Positions 1 to 10,556 of a stretch of DNA of 36,789 nucleotides are shown one piece after another. The stretch is taken from positions 1-36,789 of the forward strand of contig JAMXLK010000060.1 of NCBI GenBank assembly GCA_024281075.1, written 5' to 3'. This DNA is from Vulcanimicrobiia bacterium. Its GTDB lineage: Bacteria > Vulcanimicrobiota > Vulcanimicrobiia > Vulcanimicrobiales > Vulcanimicrobiaceae. A model generated the notes under the pieces. It saw only the letters and a program-made list of their open reading frames with translations, was not told where the DNA came from and searched no databases. Made by a program: the position numbers and the translations under genes. Each line of letters starts with the position of its first letter. Position 1 is the first letter of the stretch.

Positions 1-1741
<1,741 letters not shown>

Positions 1742-1773
1742 GCGAAATGGTAGTTTACCGCGCAATGCGTTTC

Positions 1774-1820
1774 GTCCCTCGACGAGCCCGTCCTGAGCGG
1801 AGTCGAAGCACCGGGATGAC
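1774..1820. repeat. Dispersed intergenic repeat, copy 1 (TCCTGAGCGGAGTCGAAG...GGATGAC type)
   Basis: GTCCCTCGACGAGCCCGTCCTGAGCGGAGTCGAAGCACCGGGATGAC; related sequence at 12076-12144 and degenerate at 33622-33650. Confidence 0.6.
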
Positions 1821-1834
1821 GAGAATTCTGGTAC

Positions 1835-1860
1835 CGACCATCCTTCTGATTGGATGGTCG
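1835..1860. promoter_or_regulatory. Perfect 9-bp inverted repeat upstream of aceE (operator or leader hairpin candidate)
   Basis: CGACCATCC-TTCTGATT-GGATGGTCG; arms 1835-1843 and 1852-1860, 45 nt before the aceE start. Confidence 0.45.
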
Positions 1861-1904
1861 ATACGAGCGGAGATAGACGACGGCGCCTTTAATGAAGGGG
1901 CCCG

Positions 1905-4574
1905 ATGTCCGTCTTTGTGCCCGATCCCGATCCGCAAGAGACTCGTGAATGGCTCGAAGCCATGCGCGGCGTTCTCGAAATGGAGGGACACGAGCGCGCG
2001 CGCCAGCTGATCGCACATCTCGTCGACGAGGCGCAGACCGCCGGCGCGCACGTCTCACTCGGTTTCACGACGCCGTACGTCAACACGATTCCGGCGAACC
2101 GTCAGCCGCCGTTTCCCGGCGATCGTGAACTCGAGGGACGCCTGCGCCACTACGTGCGCTGGAACGCCCTCGCCATGGTGGTGCGCGCGAATAAGGTCAG
2201 CTCCGAACTCGGCGGCCACGTCGCGAGCTTCGCATCGGCCGCGACGCTCTACGATGTCGGTTTCAACCATTTTTTCCGGGCGCCGAGCGAGAAGTTCGGC
2301 GGAGATCTCGTCTTTTTCCAAGGCCACTCGTCGCCGGGCGTCTACGCGCGCGCGTTTCTCGAGGGCCGTATCACTGAAGAGCAGCTCGAAAACTTCCGCC
2401 AAGAGGTCGATGGCAAAGGGCTTTCGTCGTATCCGCACCCGTGGCTGATGCCGGGATTCTGGCAGTTTCCGACGGTCTCGATGGGGCTCGGCCCCATCAT
2501 GTCGATCTACCAAGCGCGATTCATGCGTTATCTCCACGACCGCGGGTTGATTGACTCAACGGGCCGCAAAGTTTGGGCGTTCGTCGGCGACGGCGAGATG
2601 GACGAGCCCGAATCGCTGGGCGCCGTCTCACTGGCCGGGCGTGAGAAGCTCGACGATCTGATTTGGGTCGTCAACTGCAACTTGCAGCGTCTCGACGGGC
2701 CGGTGCGCGGGAACGGTAAGATCATTCAAGAGCTCGAGGGCGTTTTTAAAGGCGCGGGCTGGAACGTCATCAAGGTCATTTGGGGAAGCAACTGGGATCC
2801 GCTCTTAAAGCAAGACACTAGCGGACGGCTCCCGCAGTTGATGAACGAGTGCGTCGACGGCGATTACCAGACGTTCAAATCGCGCAACGGCAAATACGTT
2901 CGCGACGAGTTCTTCGGCCGCTATCCCGAGACCAAGGCGCTGGTCGAGGATTGGAGCGACGATCAGATTTGGGACTTGCGCCGGGGCGGCCACGACTCGA
3001 TCAAAGTGCACGCCGCGTATAAAGCTGCGACCGAACATCGCGGGCAACCGACCGTCATTCTCGCCAAGACGATCAAAGGTTACGGCATGGGCGAAGCCGG
3101 CGAGGCGCAGAACATCGCGCATCAAGCGAAGAAAATGGAACTGGAAGCGCTGCGTCTCTTTCGCGACCGCTTCGCGCTGCCGATCACCGATGCACAAATC
3201 AGCGCCGAGAAAGTGCCGTTTTATAAACCGGCCGATGATTCGGCGGAGATGCGGTATCTGCACGAGCGACTCGCGGCACTCGGGCGCGTGCCGGAACGGC
3301 GTCGAAAATCCGCGGCGCTCACCGTACCGGAGCTTTCCGCCTTCGAGCCGCAGCTGCAGAGCACCGGCGAGCGTCATATCTCGACGACGATGGCGTTCGT
3401 GCGAATCCTCAACGCGGTCGCACGCGATCGCGAGGTCGGCCCGCGACTCGTCCCCATCGTCGCCGATGAGTCGCGCACGTTCGGCATGGAAGGCATGTTC
3501 CGGCAGCTCGGGATCTACTCGTCGGTTGGCCAGCTCTATCATCCGCAAGACGCCGAGCAGCTGATGTGGTATCGCGAGGACAAGCTCGGACAAATTTTAC
3601 AAGAAGGCATCAACGAAGCCGGCGCGCTCTCGTCGTGGATCGCCGCGGGGACGTCGTACTCCAATCACGATCTCCCGATGATCCCGTTCTACATTTTTTA
3701 TTCGATGTTCGGCTTTCAGCGCGTCGGCGATCTCACGTGGGCCGCCGGCGACAGCCGCGCGCGCGGCTTTCTCCTGGGCGCGACGTCGGGACGCACGACG
3801 CTCAACGGCGAGGGATTGCAGCACGAGGACGGGAGCAGTCAAGTGGCGGCGTCGTTCGTTCCGAACTGCTGCAGCTACGATCCCACGTACGCGTACGAAC
3901 TTGCGGTGATCATCCAGGATGGATTACGCCGGATGCTCGTAGAGCAAGAAGACGTCTACTACTATCTCACGCTGATGAACGAGAACTACGCGCACCCGGC
4001 GATGCCGGCGGACGCGCGCGACGGCATTCTGCGCGGGATGTACTTATTGAGCGATGCCGGGCCGCCCGATAAAAAAGCATCGCGGGTGCAGCTCTTCGGC
4101 TCGGGCGCGATTCTCCGTGAAGTGGAAGCTGCGGCGAAACTCCTCGCCGACGAGTGGAACGTGCGCAGCGACGTTTGGAGCGTCACGAGTTTCAACCAGC
4201 TGCAGCGCGACGGCGTCGCGGCGCGACGGTGGAATATGCTCAACCCTCAAGAGAAGCCGCGAATCTCGTACGTCGAGGAGTGTTTGCGCGGGCGCGCCGG
4301 CCCCGGAGTCGCCGCAACCGATTATATCCGCACGTACGCCGAGCAGATCCACCCGTACGTGGGGCGTCGTTACGTCGCATTGGGCACCGACGGTTTTGGA
4401 AGGAGCGACTTCCGGCGTAAGCTGCGCAGCTTCTTCGAAGTCGACCGCCACTTCGTCACGATTGCTGCGCTCAATGCGCTGGCCGACGAAGGGACGATTC
4501 GCAAAGACGTCGTCAAGAAGGCAATCGACAAATACGGCATCGATCCCAGCAAGCCGAATCCGATTACGGTGTAA
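1905..4574 (+). CDS. aceE: Pyruvate dehydrogenase E1 component, homodimeric type
   Basis: 889 aa; FFQGHSSPGVYARAFLEGRITEEQLENFRQEV, FVGDGEMDEPESLGAVSLAGREKLDDLIWVVNCNLQRLDGPVRGN and TSYSNHDLPMIPFYIFYSMFGFQRVGDLTWAAGD are AceE signatures. Confidence 0.97.
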   Translation: MSVFVPDPDPQETREWLEAMRGVLEMEGHERARQLIAHLVDEAQTAGAHVSLGFTTPYVNTIPANRQPPFPGDRELEGRLRHYVRWNALAMVVRANKVSSELGGHVASFASAATLYDVGFNHFFRAPSEKFGGDLVFFQGHSSPGVYARAFLEGRITEEQLENFRQEVDGKGLSSYPHPWLMPGFWQFPTVSMGLGPIMSIYQARFMRYLHDRGLIDSTGRKVWAFVGDGEMDEPESLGAVSLAGREKLDDLIWVVNCNLQRLDGPVRGNGKIIQELEGVFKGAGWNVIKVIWGSNWDPLLKQDTSGRLPQLMNECVDGDYQTFKSRNGKYVRDEFFGRYPETKALVEDWSDDQIWDLRRGGHDSIKVHAAYKAATEHRGQPTVILAKTIKGYGMGEAGEAQNIAHQAKKMELEALRLFRDRFALPITDAQISAEKVPFYKPADDSAEMRYLHERLAALGRVPERRRKSAALTVPELSAFEPQLQSTGERHISTTMAFVRILNAVARDREVGPRLVPIVADESRTFGMEGMFRQLGIYSSVGQLYHPQDAEQLMWYREDKLGQILQEGINEAGALSSWIAAGTSYSNHDLPMIPFYIFYSMFGFQRVGDLTWAAGDSRARGFLLGATSGRTTLNGEGLQHEDGSSQVAASFVPNCCSYDPTYAYELAVIIQDGLRRMLVEQEDVYYYLTLMNENYAHPAMPADARDGILRGMYLLSDAGPPDKKASRVQLFGSGAILREVEAAAKLLADEWNVRSDVWSVTSFNQLQRDGVAARRWNMLNPQEKPRISYVEECLRGRAGPGVAATDYIRTYAEQIHPYVGRRYVALGTDGFGRSDFRRKLRSFFEVDRHFVTIAALNALADEGTIRKDVVKKAIDKYGIDPSKPNPITV

Positions 4575-4579
4575 CGGCA

Positions 4580-6142
4580 GTGAGCGACGCTATCGAAGTG
4601 CGCGTACCCGACATCGGCGACTTCAAAGACGTGCCCGTCATCGAAGTCCTCGTCAAAGCGGGAGACCGCATCAAGAAGAACGATTCGCTGATCACGCTCG
4701 AGAGCGAGAAGGCGTCGATGGAAGTTCCAGCCGAGGCCGACGGCGTCGTGCAAGACGTCAAGGTGAAAGTCGGCGACAAAGTCTCGCAAGGCACGCCGAT
4801 CGTCACGCTCGCGTCGGCCGCGCCGGCGGCTGAAAAAACGGCGGTCGAAAAGCCTGCTGCGCAAACGCCCGCGCCCGCAAAAGACGCTGCCGGCGAGACG
4901 CTCGAAGTGCGCGTACCGGATATCGGCGACTTTACGGACGTTCCCGTTATCGAGGTTCTCGTCAAGCCCGGTGACCGCGTCAAAAAGAACGACTCGCTGA
5001 TCACGCTGGAGAGCGAAAAGGCCTCGATGGAGGTTCCGGCCGAGGCCGACGGCGTCGTGCAAGACGTCAAAGTGAAAGTCGGCGACAAGGTCTCGCGGGG
5101 CACGCCGATTCTGCTGTTGGCTTCGCAGGCTGCGGCGACGCCGCAAAAAACGCAACCGGAAAAGAGCGCGCCGGCACCGCCGTCAGCGCCGCCTCAGGCG
5201 AAGCCGGCGCAAGCAGAACCGGCACAGACTAGCGGAGGCGACGGCGTCGTCCACGCGAGTCCGGCCATTCGGCGATTTGCACGTGAGCTCGGCGTCGATT
5301 TGCGCGGACTGCGCGGAAACGGACCGAACGGCCGCGTCACGCGCGAAGACGTGCAAGGCTTCGTCAAGAAGGCGCTGCAAACGCCACGCGCCGAGGCGTC
5401 CGCATTCGGCGGCCTCCCGCCGTGGCCGAAACTCGACTTCGCGCAATACGGCACGGTCGAACGCAAGCCGCTCTCACGCATCAAGAAACTCTCTGGCCCA
5501 AACCTGCATCGCAATTGGGTCTCGATCCCGCACATTACGAACTACGACGAGGCGGACGTCACTTCGATCGAAGCGCTTCGCAGCGAAGTCAACGCCGAAC
5601 AAGCGAAATCCGGCGGCCCGAAACTCACGATGCTCGCGTTTTTGATTCGCGCATCGGTGGCGGCTCTGCAAAAGTTCCCGGAGTTCAATTCGTCGCTCGA
5701 CGGCGACGAACTCATCTTGAAGCAGTACTATAACATCGGCTTTGCGGCCGACACTCCCGGCGGCCTCGTCGTCCCCGTCATCAAGAATGCCGACACCAAG
5801 GGTTTGATCGAGATCGCGCGCGAGGCACAAGAGCTTGCCGGCAAAGCGCGCGACGGCAAGCTGACGCTGGCACAGATGCAGGGCGGCACGTTCACCATCT
5901 CCTCGATCGGCGGCATCGGCGGGACGGCATTTACGCAGATCGTCAATGCCCCCGAGGTCGCCATTCTGGGCGCAACGCGGACGCTGACGAAGCCCGTCTG
6001 GGACGGCAAGACGTTCGCGCCGCGCTTAATGCTGCCGATCAGCGTGAGCTACGATCACCGCGTTGTCGACGGGGCTGGCGCCGCACGTTTTCTCGTCTAT
6101 ATCGCGGAGCTGCTCGGCGACTTCCGCCGCGTCATGCTTTAG
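4580..6142 (+). CDS. aceF: Pyruvate dehydrogenase E2 (dihydrolipoyllysine acetyltransferase), two lipoyl domains
   Basis: 520 aa from GTG, 5 nt after aceE; two lipoyl domains (TLESEKASMEVPA), Ala/Pro linkers, peripheral subunit-binding domain (HASPAIRRFARELGVDLRGLRGNGPNGRVTREDV), catalytic domain ending SYDHRVVDGAGAARFL. Confidence 0.96.
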   Translation: MSDAIEVRVPDIGDFKDVPVIEVLVKAGDRIKKNDSLITLESEKASMEVPAEADGVVQDVKVKVGDKVSQGTPIVTLASAAPAAEKTAVEKPAAQTPAPAKDAAGETLEVRVPDIGDFTDVPVIEVLVKPGDRVKKNDSLITLESEKASMEVPAEADGVVQDVKVKVGDKVSRGTPILLLASQAAATPQKTQPEKSAPAPPSAPPQAKPAQAEPAQTSGGDGVVHASPAIRRFARELGVDLRGLRGNGPNGRVTREDVQGFVKKALQTPRAEASAFGGLPPWPKLDFAQYGTVERKPLSRIKKLSGPNLHRNWVSIPHITNYDEADVTSIEALRSEVNAEQAKSGGPKLTMLAFLIRASVAALQKFPEFNSSLDGDELILKQYYNIGFAADTPGGLVVPVIKNADTKGLIEIAREAQELAGKARDGKLTLAQMQGGTFTISSIGGIGGTAFTQIVNAPEVAILGATRTLTKPVWDGKTFAPRLMLPISVSYDHRVVDGAGAARFLVYIAELLGDFRRVML

Positions 6143-6276
6143 AGTTTTTTCATAGCACTTACCGTGGCGTGGCCGACGTCAACGCGTTAACGAAAATTAT
6201 CAGTTCACAATAACGTTCTGCGTGCCGAAACCAGGGGAACGTTTCCTGCCACCTAGCTACCTAAAGGAGTTCTCGG

Positions 6277-6696
6277 ATGGCACCTTCCAAAGCATTACGC
6301 CTCATCGCCGGCGCCGCACTCGTCCTCGGCATCGTCGGATGTCAGGGCGGCGCAAGCGCCCCGCAAAGCTTTGCGCCGTACGGATCGGCACCGGCCGTCT
6401 CCGCGCCGGGCAATGCCGTTCTTCCCAACAAAGACGTTGACATCAAATCGTCGTGCGGACGCAAGATTCACGTCGTGGTCGCAGGGAGCGTCGATTGCAG
6501 ATTCCACGAGCACGGCTACGGCGACGGCCTTTTCACGATTCACGATCACACAAACGGTTTGGTGACGATCTCGCCGACGCAGGGAGATCGTAGGACGAAG
6601 TTTACCGTGACCGGCGTCGCGGTTGGAAGCGGCTACTTCGTCGTAACCGACGCGAACAACCACAAACTGCGCGTACGCGTGCGCGTAACGCTGTAA
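6277..6696 (+). CDS. Small predicted lipoprotein of unknown function
   Basis: 139 aa; signal peptide with lipobox LGIVGC; SD AAAGGAG upstream of ATG. Confidence 0.75.
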   Translation: MAPSKALRLIAGAALVLGIVGCQGGASAPQSFAPYGSAPAVSAPGNAVLPNKDVDIKSSCGRKIHVVVAGSVDCRFHEHGYGDGLFTIHDHTNGLVTISPTQGDRRTKFTVTGVAVGSGYFVVTDANNHKLRVRVRVTL

Positions 6697-6701
6697 CAAC
6701 C

Positions 6702-6740
6702 GGCAGCAGAGGGTCGCGCTGGGCGCGACCCTCTGCTGCC
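6702..6740. terminator. Perfect 18-bp stem, 3-nt loop hairpin; probable terminator or RNA 3' end without U-tract
   Basis: GGCAGCAGAGGGTCGCGC-TGG-GCGCGACCCTCTGCTGCC, 5 nt after the lipoprotein stop. Confidence 0.7.
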
Positions 6741-6813
6741 ACATTACGTCGATCTTCACAAAGCCGCACCCATTTTAAGGAAGCCGCGGCCGCCTGCGCC
6801 TTTAGAGATTCTT

Positions 6814-6871
6814 CAGACATTTTCGCACCGGCAGGAGTAGAATGGTGACCTCAGTCAGTGACTCCAGTCAC
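6814..6871 (+). promoter_or_regulatory. Candidate promoter (CAGACA-N18-TAGAAT) followed by two tandem 13-bp repeats
   Basis: TAGAAT at 6838-6843; GTGACCTCAGTCA (6845-6857) directly followed by GTGACTCCAGTCA (6858-6870). Confidence 0.45.
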
Positions 6872-6889
6872 CCTCTTGGAGGCTCCGCC

Positions 6890-8008
6890 ATGATCACTAT
6901 ACGGCCGATCGCTCGACTCGGAGGGGCCCTCGCAGTGGCGGCACTTGCCGCTGCGGGTACCGCCTGTTCGGGCGTGCAGGATACGTCGCCGCTCGTCCCG
7001 CTCGCGCAAACACCGTCCAATCTGCTCGCCCGGGGGGCCGAGCGTTCTCGATTTCAGGAGTTTAACGACCTGCTCGCAGGGAGCGCCTACTACGGGCCGT
7101 CCGCCATCGCCAGCGGAACGAACGGAGACGTTTGGGTCACCGACGTGGTCGATCAGGATTTTGGCGAGAACGCGGTCATTCACGTTGCGGCTTCGGGCGC
7201 TCAACTCGACGTGTTTTACTACGGCGGCGTAATCAGCGAAGGCTCGGATCTCATCGATCTTGTGTTGGGCCCCGACGGAGCGCTGTGGATCACGGATTAC
7301 TACAATGGGCAGATTTTGCGCATGACCACGGACGGCTCGTTCACGAACTACCCGTTGGGCTCGTCCTCCAGTGGAAACGCTCCAGTCGGCATCGCCACAG
7401 GTCCCGACGGAGCGCTCTGGTTCGTGGGAAGCGCGAACTTCAAGCCGGCGGTCGGGCGCATTACGACGTCGGGGAAGATCACGTTCTACACGTCCGGCAT
7501 TTCCTCCGGAACTTTTCTTCAAGATATCGCTGCCGGTCCCGATGGTGCGATGTGGTTCACGGAGCCGAATGCCGGCAAAATCGGCCGGATCACGATGCGC
7601 GGCAAAGTGACTGAATATTCCAATGGCATAACAACCGGCTCGTACCCCTGGTCCATTACCACCGGGCCCGACAAGGCGCTTTGGTTCACCGAACTCTTGG
7701 GCGGTCGAATCGGCCGCATCACGACCAAAGGCCACGTTGAGGAATTCTCCAAGGGAATAACGCCCACCGAAGAGCCGGTGGGCATCGCAGCCGGTCCCCA
7801 TCGGGCGCTTTGGTTCACCGAATACGAGACCTACGGCTCGTATCAGACCCGAGCGGCGAAAGTTGGACGCATCACGACCGCCGGATCGATTCACGAGTTT
7901 TCTGGGTTCGACCCAAACTCCGCACCGGGTGATATCGCGGCCGGCAACCACCAGCACATGTGGTTTGTCGAATTGGCGACGAACAAACTGGGACGCGTGC
8001 ACATATGA
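6890..8008 (+). CDS. Vgb-like (virginiamycin B lyase-type) beta-propeller lipoprotein 1
   Basis: ATG at 6890 after SD GGAGG; signal and lipobox AAAGTACSG; repeats of GPDGALWFTE..IGRIT..G.V.E(Y/F)S.GI. The ORF track start (6842) is upstream of the likely start. Confidence 0.85.
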   Translation: MITIRPIARLGGALAVAALAAAGTACSGVQDTSPLVPLAQTPSNLLARGAERSRFQEFNDLLAGSAYYGPSAIASGTNGDVWVTDVVDQDFGENAVIHVAASGAQLDVFYYGGVISEGSDLIDLVLGPDGALWITDYYNGQILRMTTDGSFTNYPLGSSSSGNAPVGIATGPDGALWFVGSANFKPAVGRITTSGKITFYTSGISSGTFLQDIAAGPDGAMWFTEPNAGKIGRITMRGKVTEYSNGITTGSYPWSITTGPDKALWFTELLGGRIGRITTKGHVEEFSKGITPTEEPVGIAAGPHRALWFTEYETYGSYQTRAAKVGRITTAGSIHEFSGFDPNSAPGDIAAGNHQHMWFVELATNKLGRVHI

Positions 8009-9066
8009 GGTGGCTGCGCGCCTGTGTCGTATTAACGGCTCTCGCCGCGACATTCGGATGTTCCACTCCGGGAACCGGCGGTTCGCTGACGCCGCAACGC
8101 GCCGCCGGCGGTGCGGAGCTCGTGACGCCGCAAGCGCGCGAACGCGTGAGAATCAAAGAGTTCGCCGACCTTCCGCGATACGGCTCATATTACGTTCCGG
8201 GCGCGGTCGCGGCCGGACCCGCCGGTTTGATATGGGTTATCGACGGCATCGATCAAGATTTCGGCGTCAACGCGCTCGTCGGCATCGATACTTCGGGCAA
8301 GAGCAAACATACGTATTACGCCGGATCGAATTACGAATCGTTGACGGACATCGCGATCGGCTCGGACGGAGCGCTGTGGATGACCGACGATTTAAGCGTC
8401 GAGCTTGTGAGAGCTACGATTGACGGAGCCTTCACGCTCTATCCAGTCCCAAGCGATCCCATCGCCATCACGAGCGGCCCCGACAAGGCGCTATGGGTTA
8501 CGGCGGCTCGATTGAGCGGCGGCGCGATCGAACGCGTCACGACCAAAGGTAAAGTTAGAGTGTACAATACCTCGGCGCAGGTTGACGACATCGCAACCGG
8601 TTCCGACGGCGCGCTATGGTTTTCGGAAGTGTACCCCAGCGGCGGCATTGGCCGGATTACGACGCACGGCAAGGTGAGCAGCTACACCAGCGGCATCACC
8701 TCGATCCCGGGCGCAGTCGCGCTTGGTCCCGATGGCGCCATCTGGTTCACCGAGTATTCGAACGGCCAAGCCAAGATCGGCCGCATCACGACATCGGGCG
8801 CCGTCACGGAATATACGAACGGTATCAGCGCCGGCGAAGTTGCCCACGACATCGCCGCGGGACCCGACGGCGCGATGTGGTTCACCGAGTCGGCGCCGTA
8901 CTACGGAACGCCCAAAATCGGACGCATTTCGATGTCCGGTCACATCATCGAATATGGGAAGGGGCTGCCCACGCAGGCCGGCCCGTCAGGCATCGTCGCG
9001 GGGCCCGATGGAAACATGTGGTTCACGGATGCGTTCAACGATGAAACCGGCCGCGTTTCGCTGTGA
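8005..9066 (+). CDS. Vgb-like beta-propeller lipoprotein 2
   Basis: ATG at 8005 overlaps the previous stop (ATGA); MRWLRACVVLTALAATFGCSTP lipoprotein signal; same propeller repeat. Confidence 0.85.
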   Translation: MRWLRACVVLTALAATFGCSTPGTGGSLTPQRAAGGAELVTPQARERVRIKEFADLPRYGSYYVPGAVAAGPAGLIWVIDGIDQDFGVNALVGIDTSGKSKHTYYAGSNYESLTDIAIGSDGALWMTDDLSVELVRATIDGAFTLYPVPSDPIAITSGPDKALWVTAARLSGGAIERVTTKGKVRVYNTSAQVDDIATGSDGALWFSEVYPSGGIGRITTHGKVSSYTSGITSIPGAVALGPDGAIWFTEYSNGQAKIGRITTSGAVTEYTNGISAGEVAHDIAAGPDGAMWFTESAPYYGTPKIGRISMSGHIIEYGKGLPTQAGPSGIVAGPDGNMWFTDAFNDETGRVSL

Positions 9067-9090
9067 TGTATGTAAAGCGGACGCAATACA

Positions 9091-9111
9091 TGACAGAAGA
9101 TGTCAAGTATG
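9091..9111. promoter_or_regulatory. Palindromic operator candidate, site A
   Basis: TGACA-GAAGA-TGTCA-AGTATG, 19 nt before the VOC start codon; near-identical to site B. Confidence 0.6.
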
Positions 9112-9129
9112 AAAGGGTACGCTCCTGTC

Positions 9130-9516
9130 ATGAATGAGACGCTTAAGGACAACGATACTACCGTAGCCGTCAAAGGCATCGACATCGCAGCTTATCTCGT
9201 CCGCGATCCGCAACGGCAGATCGCCTTCTACCGCGACGTCCTCGGAATGACGCCCACGATGATCGACGATCAGGGCCGCGGCGCAGAGTTCACCCTTGCC
9301 GACGGTTCGACGTTCGGCGTTTGGAAACCCGAAGACGGCGAGACCGGCGGGGCGATCATGTTCGCCGTCGACGACGCGAAGCGCGCCGTCGAGCATTACC
9401 GGGCACGCGGTCTGCAACTCTCCGACGTCATGGAATCACCGGTCTGCCTCATGGCCTTCGGTCAAGACCCCGAAGGCAACTCGATCATCATTCATCAGCG
9501 CAAAGTCCGCGATTAG
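9130..9516 (+). CDS. VOC (glyoxalase/dioxygenase superfamily) protein
   Basis: AAYLVRDPQRQIAFYRDVLGMTPTMIDDQGRGAEFTLADGSTFGVW...GGAIMFAVDDAKRAVEHYRARG...AFGQDPEGNSIIIHQ is a VOC fold signature. Start chosen at MNETLK. Confidence 0.85.
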   Translation: MNETLKDNDTTVAVKGIDIAAYLVRDPQRQIAFYRDVLGMTPTMIDDQGRGAEFTLADGSTFGVWKPEDGETGGAIMFAVDDAKRAVEHYRARGLQLSDVMESPVCLMAFGQDPEGNSIIIHQRKVRD

Positions 9517-10469
9517 CGATTCGGCTTCGCATACCGCTTGAGGGCTTGCCGGGCTCGCGCCGCTACTTCGCGACGCAGCTCGGCCGGCTCGACAAGCATC
9601 GCCGCGTCAGACCACGCGAGCAGCTGGAAGAGCGCAACTTCACGTCCGGGAAACGTCACGCGCACGAGCGCGTCACGATCGCCCTGCGACTCTATCTCGG
9701 CCGGCCAATAGAGCGTCAGCCGCTCCAGCGCTGCGTGCGGAGCGCGGAGTAGTACTGCGCATTCTCCGCTCCGCGACGCTTGCGCGAACCGTGCCGACGA
9801 TTCGTTCCAATATTGCTCGAGATCGAAGTTAGCCGGACGCTCGAAATGCTCGGCGAGTTCGTCGACGCTTCGAATTCGTTCCACTCGAAAGCTGCGCAAC
9901 TCACCATCGGAGCGTGCGACGAGATACCAGACGCCGGCCTTTGAAACGAGGCCGAGCGGATCGATCCGCCGCGTCGAAGACGCACCATTGCGATCTTCGT
10001 AGCGCATTCGAATGCATCGGTCGTCCCAGACGGCGCGTCGCAGGGCTGTGAGCACGGCACGGGGTGGCTCGGGCTGATTCCATCGCCGCTGATCGAGATG
10101 AAATCGCGCGCGCGATTTCTCGGCGGCCCGCTGCTGAACGTTGGCGAGACCGCCGCGGAGTTTTTCGAGTGCCCGATGCAGACCGCGCTCCAGACCGAGG
10201 TCGGCCAGCGCACTCGTGCCCGAAACGAAGAGCGCTCGGATTTCGTCTTCGTCGAAGTTCGTCAGCGCGCGGCGGTAGCCGTCGGCGAGCACGATGCCCC
10301 CGTTCGATCCGCGCTCCGCGTAAATCGGAACGCCGGCGGCGCAGAGCGCGTCAACGTCGCGATAGATGGTTCGCTCCGAGACTTCCAGCTGCTCGGCGAG
10401 AACGCGTGCCGAACACTGCCGGCGCGATTGGAGCAAGAGGAGAAGCGTAATGAGCCGGTCGGCTTTCAC
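9513..10469 (-). CDS. WYL-domain HTH transcriptional regulator (YafY-like)
   Basis: 318 aa; MKADRLITLLLLLQSRRQCSARVLAEQLEVSERTIYRDVDALCAAGVPIYAERGSNGGIVLADGY (HTH_11) plus WYL domain (IDPLGLVSKAGVWYLVARSDGELRSFRVERI). Confidence 0.93.
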   Translation of the reverse strand: MKADRLITLLLLLQSRRQCSARVLAEQLEVSERTIYRDVDALCAAGVPIYAERGSNGGIVLADGYRRALTNFDEDEIRALFVSGTSALADLGLERGLHRALEKLRGGLANVQQRAAEKSRARFHLDQRRWNQPEPPRAVLTALRRAVWDDRCIRMRYEDRNGASSTRRIDPLGLVSKAGVWYLVARSDGELRSFRVERIRSVDELAEHFERPANFDLEQYWNESSARFAQASRSGECAVLLRAPHAALERLTLYWPAEIESQGDRDALVRVTFPGREVALFQLLAWSDAAMLVEPAELRREVAARARQALKRYAKPNR

Positions 10470-10492
10470 GGCACCATCAAACTACGCAAATA

Positions 10493-10517
10493 TGACAGCA
10501 CATGTCAAGTATGTCAT
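10493..10517. promoter_or_regulatory. Palindromic operator candidate, site B, in the WYL/propeller divergent intergenic region
   Basis: TGACA-GCACA-TGTCA-AGTATG-TCAT; the reverse strand contains CTTGACA, a perfect -35-like hexamer toward the WYL gene. Confidence 0.65.
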
Positions 10518-10556
10518 GGGCAATGCCGCGTGCTACTCTGGAACGAGGAGGCGAGT

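Noticed and set aside
6143-6276. Possible riboswitch-like leader (CCGAAACCAGGGGAACGTTTCCTGCC) before the small lipoprotein
   Set aside because: Only short competing pairings (GAAAC/GTTTC, CAGG/CCTG) and no match to a class I can defend; worth an Rfam scan only.
6851-8053. 400-aa minus ORF and other long minus ORFs opposite the propeller genes
   Set aside because: The opposite strand encodes a coherent signal peptide and propeller repeats; the minus translation only mirrors those repeats.
10098-10556. N-terminal extension of propeller 3 in the ORF track
   Set aside because: Antisense to the WYL gene; a lipoprotein signal with an SD begins at 10557.
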